This document shows positions 28,201 to 37,800 of a stretch of 64,000 nucleotides of DNA, piece after piece. The DNA comes from Cranoglanis bouderius (taxonomy: Eukaryota; Chordata; Actinopteri; Siluriformes; Cranoglanididae), in the NCBI GenBank assembly GCA_023630585.1, contig CM042539.1, positions 9,069,755-9,133,754 of the forward strand. Direction: 5' to 3'. Position 1 is the stretch's first letter. Each line of letters begins with the position of its first letter. The position numbers and the translations under genes were made by a program. Below the pieces are notes generated by a model. It did not search any database. It worked only from the letters and a program-made list of their open reading frames with translations, and was not told the DNA's origin.

Positions 28201-28772
28201 TGTAATTGTTAAAAACATGTTAACCAAGTCTGCCATATGACCCTCTGATCTACATTCACTTAATGGACTTAGTGGTGGAATTCCATTAAAAAGCAGAACC
28301 GTTAAGAAAACCCCACTAATCCCTTTGTACTCCCTCATGGCCACCCGCTCCCTCCGTTGCCTCAGGCAGCAAGTTGTTCTCTCAGGCTAATCTTATTCAC
28401 AGGGTCAATCTCTGTCATCTGACTACAGAAGAACAGAGACATCTACATTACGATAGATGCAATAGAGCCACAGTAATGCTAAAGAGAATATTACTGGAAC
28501 TGGAAGCTGTTTGCTTGGGATGCAAAACTTAATCCTTAGTTATCAGCTCTTAAAACGGTTGCACAAATTCTTCACACGCCAGCTGGACGTGAAAATGGGA
28601 CAAAAAACAAAGAACAGAAGGACAGCTGCTTCCCTTAAACTAGAATCAAAAAGCGTAAAATTGCCATAACTCCGCAAGAAGCTGTCAGTGTTTTTTTTTT
28701 TTTTTAAACAACTGATTTTCAAAACTATAACAATTAAACGGTTAATTTAATACTTCATGAACATTTACTGAA

Positions 28773-28819
<47 letters not shown>

Positions 28820-31800
28820 GTGATTTGTGATAGACGTTCCCCAACTCAAAATATTAAGAACTGATATGATTTCCAGTGCTTTCAAAGCAATTTCCTAGCT
28901 AACAGTGTACTTAGACAAACGGATAGTGCCCTAAATCTATTCTCCATTACATCTGGCTTCACTAATCTTCTTACTGAAAGCCCCTGATATGTGATTAAAC
29001 ACAAGACTCAAAAAGTGGTTTAGTTTTTGCCATAAGAAAAATTATAATAAACTGTTCATCTAAATGGTACACTTTATTACGGTGGCCGAGAAGTGCAAAA
29101 CAAATCACAAATCCGAAAACAAATTAACAAGTCAGAAAACACAATGGACAAGTCAGACAAAACGGAAAAGGTAGGTACATTTTGCGAATGGTTTACTTAC
29201 CGCTGATTGGACGACACGACATTTTGTTTTTAGATGTGCCATTGTGTTTTCATATTTGTGATTTGTTTTGCACTTCTCGGCCACCGTACTTTATACATAA
29301 TGGTGAAACATCTGAAAGTCTGTACATCCTTGTGAAAAATGAAGGCTATATACATTTCTGAACTATGGGTCTCATTTATCAAGCTGGATACGAAGGAAAT
29401 TATTCATAAATCATTCGCAGAAGTATCTGCACAAGAAATTTGGTATTCCTGAAAATCCAGTTAGCTCAAAAAAAAAAAAAAGTTTGTATCCTAGAAGATA
29501 AAAGTTTTTATAGTTACTAAATGTAAATCAGCTGTTGTGCTTGGTAATTTATGGCTGATTGGCATTTATCAACAAATGTGAATACGAAGAAAATTTTTTA
29601 AAAATAAATCTGGCAGAAATTTTTTGCTCAGTTTGGCCACAGAAACATTTACAGCCTGATAAATGAAGCACATTATAATAATGTATCCAGGCTATAAGAA
29701 GTGTGTAGATTTTAAAAGATTTGTCTTCTACTCATTTTCTGCGAGTCTCATTCATACAAGTTTGATCTATCGGTTTCGTGGGTCGATCTCTTCACATTTT
29801 CATTTTTAAGGTCAGCTCATGATCTCTGGAACACTGTGCTCAGGTTACGCCACATTCTGTTACAATACTGCTTCCTCTGCAACTGTAACACTGTTTATCA
29901 ACAACTGATCAATTTGATCACGTAGAACAACGGTAAATAAATGAGCTGCTATCTCTCACTTTTAGTTAGTCCTACTTCTGAGACAGGGTACAGCTGGGTG
30001 CGAAAGTTTACATCCTCTATGGTTTTTGACTGGAAAAAGCAACAAAGTAACTTTATGTAACTACACACACAAAAAAAAACATAATTCCAAAATGCTAGAA
30101 ATGAAGTGTGGGTGTATCAGGCAACAATACTGAGTGTATATGGGAGCACTTTTAGATTAAGAGTAATATATCTCCCTTCTTTTATTCGCCCCATGGAGGA
30201 GTTTTTTCCTTCAACGGCTGAGGCGCAACAGTACAGCACAAAATAGAAACAGGACATCCATCAAAAAAAGGTGCCCGTCATTGTTGCCTGTTCAGTAATC
30301 AGGACCAGGTTTTGCTGTAATAACAGGGAGCAGATTATAATAGCATTTCGTGTGAAGATTATTATTCAGTCTTTTCTAGATCCCTGGAGATGACAGCATA
30401 CATATTTGTATGGAATTAAATTTGTGGCAAAAGTATTGAACGTGACTTTTCAAGAAATAAACAAAGAGAAAGAAGAAAAACAGTGTTAAACTGTCAAAAA
30501 TTTAACATGGTCTTCAAATAAACAGCATTCTTTGTTAACAGTTTTCTAAGCTTCCTTTTTGCTAATCATGGTTTATGAATGCGCTGCTAAAGTTTTCGTT
30601 CACGTTCCGCAAGTTTACGTTCGCAATTCTGGCACAAACCTCTCATGCGGGCGGGCTTAAGAGCGATTTACTCTCATTGGCTAGTGAGATTTGGCTCAAC
30701 AGCTCCCTGACCTGAAGTAGAGACTTCAGTGGCGTGAATTATGGTGAGCATTCTGGATGCAGTTCTCTGTATAGTCATAGTGTTTTGTACTTTGTAGTGG
30801 AAATGACTTACTTCCTTACTTACTTACTATATTAGTTCGTAATTAATATTTGAGGTTTGGGTACTCTCATACGACTATTTTTTCGAGATGAGCTCTCAGG
30901 AGCGTGTTTATTGCCTGGTCAGGGAGGTGTTGATCCAAATCTCACTAGCCAATGAGCGTAATCGCTGTTAAGCCCCGCCCACATGAGGTTTGTGATAAAA
31001 TGGCGAACTTGCGGAGCGTAAGCAAAAACTTTGAAAGCGTATTCATAGACCATGATTAGTGAAAAGGAAGCTTAAAAAAATTGTTAAAGAATGCTGTTTA
31101 TTTGAAATTTATTTGATATTAAATTACATTTGAAGTGGCATTTATTCAAAATTTAACTGTTAAAGGTAAAAAGTTAACAATAAATCAAAATGTTCGCATC
31201 CTGAATTTGTGTAAATTTACATACAAGTAAACTCACTAATGTGAACCTTGATTGATCAGCCGACTTTAATCGCTTTAAATTGCTTATTTATTTATTTCAA
31301 TTACACACCTCAGTTGTTAATATTCATCGCTTCAAAGCAATCCAAATCAAATCCATAAATGAAAACAAATAAGGTGAGTCATTCAACTAAGACAAAATAA
31401 AGGCACCCTATAAGGGGAGGAAGCATTATTGTGTGTGTATAAAAGTCAACTCACTCTGTTTGGTCATCATTTTGCTGGCTTTTTTTTTTTTTTAGCTCTA
31501 TGTGAGTATTGCATTTTGTGGAGTTTTGTGGTCATCACTAAAGCTGTGAACGTGCTTGATAATTTACGGCTGATTGGCATGTATCAACATACACACAAGC
31601 ACAAAGATTGATAAATAAAGCCAAATATTTGCAAATTGTCATATAAAAATGTAATATTGCCACATGCCCAGTGACAGCCCAAATACATTCCAAAACATTC
31701 TATTAGTGCTAATATTATTAATAGTGCTGTTTTACTGCATCCTTGGGGCAAATGGAAGTGTGTTCTATTCAGGTCCTTAGAAGATTGCCTGTTAGATCCA

Positions 31801-34800
31801 GATACTGAGCGAATTATCTGCATGAGACATCAGGCATCTGTCCCATGTTTTATATTACAGAAACAGTAATGCATTATCCGCTGCTTTAATCAGAAAATAA
31901 GGGCCAAAGACATGATTCAGAGTGACGTCAGTACAAAATCTTCCTGCCATAATCAGGAACAGTTTCGGTGACGACTGAATGCTCCGCATGCCTTCGCCAT
32001 GAACATGGATTCAGGATAAGTGACAGATGATCCCTATGCCAGGACTGGTGCATACTTTTTTAAAAGTTCTATCTTTTAGAGATAGGGGGGATGGTTAAGG
32101 GTCAAAGTGCACACACCTGCAATACTTCTGTCCTCTCATACCATCATACAAAGTGCTCGTGACTGGTGGATGAGGACATGACAACTCCCGGACTGTGAAC
32201 CAAACACATTTTTAATATTTCACAAAAAAAAACAAAAAAAACCAGGATGTTTAAATACTAAAATAATTCCTTGTGCAACTCGGCTCCATTCAAGAAAAAA
32301 AATTGATCTAGCGGCTACTGTTACACCATGCGATCGCCACGCGACATGAATGATATTTAGTTATCTAAGGGGGTCAGATACCTTCTGCCAGGTTATTACC
32401 TTGCAGTTTAGTAGTACAGGAAACCCATAAACTGCTATAGCTTTCTTTCCATGCGTGTGTTTTTTAATCTGTTAAAATTTGATACAAGTTGGATCATAAT
32501 CCATGTTGAAACAATTAATGCAAACTGGATGTGCTTAAGCACTTCTCTGGCTGTCAGGACGCCTATGATAAAAAAAAGTGTAAGGGTGCAGGATTCTGAC
32601 TAATTAAAGCCTTGTTGAAGGAGTTCAAACACAGCATTATTCAGCATTAGTCTGGCCCCCATATGTTAGGATTTCACAGAAAATTTTCTATTCTGGTGAA
32701 ACTTCAGTTTTATTCTTTCCTATTCTATTATTCAGAAAGTCTTCTTTTTATATGCAAATTAATAGGTCAGTGAATATGGAAATTAGTCTGTGACATCATC
32801 TGGTGACAATCTGAACATGCATTAGCTACATGCCCCTGAAAAAGACACAGATGAAAAATGTTTTTGTGCAAAAATTAAAAATAAATAAATAAATAAATAA
32901 ATAGATAAATATACAGATTTGAGTCTTCAACCTACTCCATGTTTAACGCGTTACCTACTATATCTACTACTTCAAGTTCCCCCCATATATTCCACTTTCA
33001 GAAATGACTTCCAGGTTGTGTCTCTTGTACAGGTCAGGAATTCTTGCCGACAGGAAAAGAGGACTCAGTGAGCGATATAATAACCACTCTAGCCCAAAGA
33101 AAGAGAACTAAATTCTCACAGAACACAAAATACTGAACAGGAACCCTGGCTGCCAAGGGCAGGGCATCATCTCAGGTGTGTTTAGTTTTCCACCTTGGAA
33201 AATACTAAGCACTGATTTTATGAAAAGAGTGCACTCTTCTCTCTCCAGCTCCAAATGATGTCACTCACTTAAGTTTTTCCACAAGTCTCCCATCAGCCCA
33301 CCCTGTCATATAAGAACCAGAGTCTAGGGGAACAATGCAGGTCTTTCAGGCTGAAGTTGAAATGAACGGAGCTAAGGAGGGTCCAAAAATTTCACTAGGC
33401 ACAAATTCGACCTTCAGATGAAAAAGGTAGAGATTGTGCTAAGCCAATCTTTTTGATGAATACATTTTCTTTTAGACAGAAAAACTCTGTCTTCACTGGG
33501 TTGGTGAAAAAAGCACTGTTTGTTCAGGTGAGTGGCATGTTTGCTTGGATAAAGATATGCAAGGGTTCTCTGTGTTGCAGTGTACCAAACAACATGTTCC
33601 TCTGTGATTTGAGAAGGAAGACCATGCAGACTCACTGTAAGAAAATGATGGGCTCATAAGGAAGATATGCTAATGTGAGTTACTTCAATCATCGACTTTA
33701 TATTCGCTGAGGCACATACAAGACAACGCTGCTCTGCTAATAATCTCTAAACAATCACAGGACCATCCTTTTCAAGGAGGACAAATGTAAAGAACATGAA
33801 GCGCGTCCTTGATTATAATCAGGCCTACGGAGATCCTCCATGAGAGTTAATTTGCTGAATAAGCCTAAACAATTGGCTTGAATTGACATGCATTATCCAT
33901 AATACTTTAATCCTCATTAGTGCCTGTCTGAATGTCGTAACACGTGTTCTGGTCTTGTTTCTAACATGACCTGACATTGTTGGAATAAATTCGGCCTACT
34001 GAACGGCACTTAGGTGTAACATACTTTTGTGTAATTAAAAAGTAAATAGGTGATTTTAGAACTTTGTGATCATATTCTCCCAATTAGAAACCTAGAAAAA
34101 AGTATATTTCGTGTGTATATACGCTACACAAAGTGAAAAATTGGTGTTAATGGTATTTATAATGATAAAATCAGACATTTCAACGACCTCCCTGTTGAAA
34201 CAGAAGACAGCCCTCTAAAAATGGAGAGTTCAGCCCATAAATCTCGCCTGGCATTTACTGTCTGCTCAGAGCACAGCAAGGACGCTGCAGTGTGTTTAAA
34301 TGGAGAGGGGGTGTGTTGCAAGAGGCATAAAGAGCCCTACAGCCACCAGAGTGCTGACTAATGTATGTAACTGTAGCCTGGTTCAGTTGTGGGATATAAA
34401 AAGACAGCGGAAGCCCACGGCGCTGGAACACTGGCACCTAGAACATGACTGAAGAACGGCAGATGCACTGGCAGTTCTGGAAATGCGATCGCCATGAGGG
34501 ACTGGAAGAAACAAGCGGTGAAACATTAAACCAAACCCAGGAGCTGCCAGATGTGCCCAACAGTGTGCTCACGTGTATGCAGAAGTGTGAATGAGGCCCC
34601 AAGCTATTTCAAATACATAACAATGAAAGGCCGGGGACTATATTATTAATTTTATTAAAAACAAAACAGAGGGTGAAGCAGGGACAAACATAGCTGGCAG
34701 AAGGAGAAGTCTACCTCGTCTCTTGAAAACAGAAAACACACACAGTGGACATCCAGCAGCTGTTCTCTTTCTAAATTTAAACAGATGCAAGCAGCGTGTG

Positions 34801-37800
34801 CTCTCTGTATATTGACTGAACAGCCTGAAAGTGCATTATTCTTAAGCATGCTAAAGCTCCAGCCAAATCATCATCCGTCCATATTATCCACATCATCCAT
34901 CCATCCATCATATATCAAAATCATCCAGCCATATTACACTTATCTAAGTACCTCACCATTCAACTATCTGCATCATAAATTTACATTCATTTATTCACCC
35001 TCACATCCATATCATCCACCCATATCATCCACCCATATCATCCACAATATCCATTCATCCATCCACATTCTGCAACCATTGTCCTTATCATCAATGCATC
35101 CACACATCCAAACATATCTTCCATCAACCATGCATTCACGTCATCCATCCTCATTATCCACCCATATTTCAGACATCATCCATCCTTCCATATTATCATC
35201 TATTCACATGCTCCATCCATCCTCCATCCATTAAAACATATTTTCCATCTATTATTTATCCATGCAAATCATCCACCTATCTACATCATCCATAATATCT
35301 GTCCACATTGTCTTTCGATCCATCCACATCCAGCCATCCATCACAATCATATATCTATCCATCGTTATCATCCACATTATCCATCTATCTGCATCAAACA
35401 CATTTTCCATCACCCGACATCATCCACCCATCCATCCCTACCAATCATATCAAACACATCTACACCACCATTCCGACCAAACGATCTACTTACTCAACCT
35501 TTCATCCATATCAAAGCCATCCATATTATCCTTCATCGATCCAAATTGTCAAAAAAACACAAACTCCATCCTTCTGTCCACATCATCCATATCTCACAAT
35601 CACATTATGCTTCTGTCCATCCACATTATCCATCCATCCTCAGTAGGGTTGGGTATCGTTTGGGTTTTTTACGATACCGGTGCCAAATCGATACTTTTAA
35701 AATGGTACTGGTGCCTAAACCGATACTTTATACCGAAAATATTGCATCCACCCACATTAACCATTTAATTTTACACCTAAATAATTCACCCATACATCAC
35801 CATCCATCCACATCATTCATTCATTTATGTATATTACCCATATCCATACAATCCTTCCACCGATCTATAGCTTCAATCCATGTATCCCTCTATCCATCCC
35901 ACCCATATCATCCATCTACCTTTCCATACATCCTCCCACCTACATCAAATATCCATTACTCAACAAATAAAGTATATGCCTTATAAACCAGAGGGCTTGT
36001 ACTCCTGTGATAAACTTCCCTCCACTGCTTTTTTCTCAAACCACCAAACACAAAACCTTCCTGAAGGAGATCAACAAGCACTCAGAGCTGTCATCCACAC
36101 AAACAGAGTCTGTTTAGAAATGGAATACGGCTCGATCCGTTCATTTCACCGCCTCAATACTGGAGAAAATACAGCACAGATAAGATACAAGTCTAAACCT
36201 AGAGGTCAAGACAATCCACCTGCAACTAAGTGCACAATGTACCGCTGATTCACTCCCGGTACCGTGCTTCAGGAACAAGCAATCACAAAACCAACTGGAG
36301 TGTTTACTTCATCCTCTCTACAGAATCAGACATGTCCACTCACTCTCAGTGGCCACGGCAATCCAATCAAGACTGCCTACTTTAACTGACTTCAATCTGT
36401 AGCCACATCACTGATGTGTAAATCAGACAGAGTAAACACTGTGTATATGGTTTTGGGGTTGAATTGTTCACTGTATGATAACCACATCATAAAATAAATA
36501 AATAAATGATCTTACCGTTTCACAAATTGTGGTGAACATGAGTTAAAAAAAAAAAACAAACAAAAAAAAAAAATCCTCTAATTATTGTTCTTAGACAGAT
36601 ATTTTTGAGAATGACTTTTCCATAAAACCTCTTATGTTGCCAGTATTTATCAAATTATTAATCACTGAAGGAGAGAATGGCTAACTAGTGCAGCAATGTG
36701 ACACATCTAAAATAGATAGTTGTTTTGTTCGATTCTGGTGAAATAAAGTTGCAAAAATAAATGAACATGCTAGGAGGTAGCAATGTAACATGTAGCAGGT
36801 TACATAGCCAAAGGGTTTTCAGTGCAGTCGCGTTGCCTGCCCCGAGAAATGGAGGTGCTCTAGTGTGATTTAGGGCGAGTCCTGAAGAAGAGGGTTGTAA
36901 GATATTTGGGTAGTCAGAGCTGAACACAAAAGGGATGAGAACCACTGGAGTAAGGAGTAACTTGATTTGGGTTATTAAAAAAAAACCAAAAAAAAAAACA
37001 AACAAGTAGATGGTAATAGATGGAAATGCATTTAATCGGTAAACAGTGAGGTAACAACCTGATCATATCATAAATTGTATAGAGGGAAGTACTTTATTAA
37101 AAGGATTGCATCAGGACATTAGAAGCCATAAGCAGAGGAGAACGTCTGCACCTTAAAATGAGATAAGCTTTATCAATAGACAAAAATGTCCACCATTATT
37201 CTATGGAAATTGACACCTTTTTATGAGCAAATACAGCCCACCTCATCTGCATGCTAAATGGCAGTGGAATAGGAGGACTTCAAGTGTGTGCGTGTAAGTG
37301 TATGTGTGTGTGTGTGCACATGACTTATTGATTTGGGCTAAAAAAAGATAAGGATAATAATCAATGTGTATTCATATACACTGGCTTAAATGAGCTTATT
37401 TGAGAAAAGGATTATCCGTGTTTGTTCTGGACAAAACTGAGGCCGGGATACTGAGAGAAAGAAAGAAATAAACGATTCAATTAAGAAATTAAGTGGTGAT
37501 TTAAAAAAAAATTGCACACACTTCTTCAGTAAACATGCAGAGTAAGGTTAGGGATTGTGGGTAAGAGTGAAAGCGCAATTGTGCGCGAGTTAAAAATATT
37601 AATTAAAATAATAAACAGCAGCAGCTGTGAACACCACTCACATCGTGTGTGCGTGTGTGTGTGTGTGTGTGTGCGTGCGTGCGCGTGCGTGTAGTCCAGG
37701 CAAGAACATGGGACTCTCTCAAACTGTCTCTCTTGAAGCCTCACACACACACATGCATAGACTCACGGCATGGATATTCAATCCGTTTTTCTCCCCCTCA

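Noticed and set aside
34785..36248. Cluster of plus-strand open frames of 112-168 codons
   Set aside because: They are Ser/His/Pro/Ile-rich translations of the CATCC array in all three frames, with no domain and no splice-site logic.
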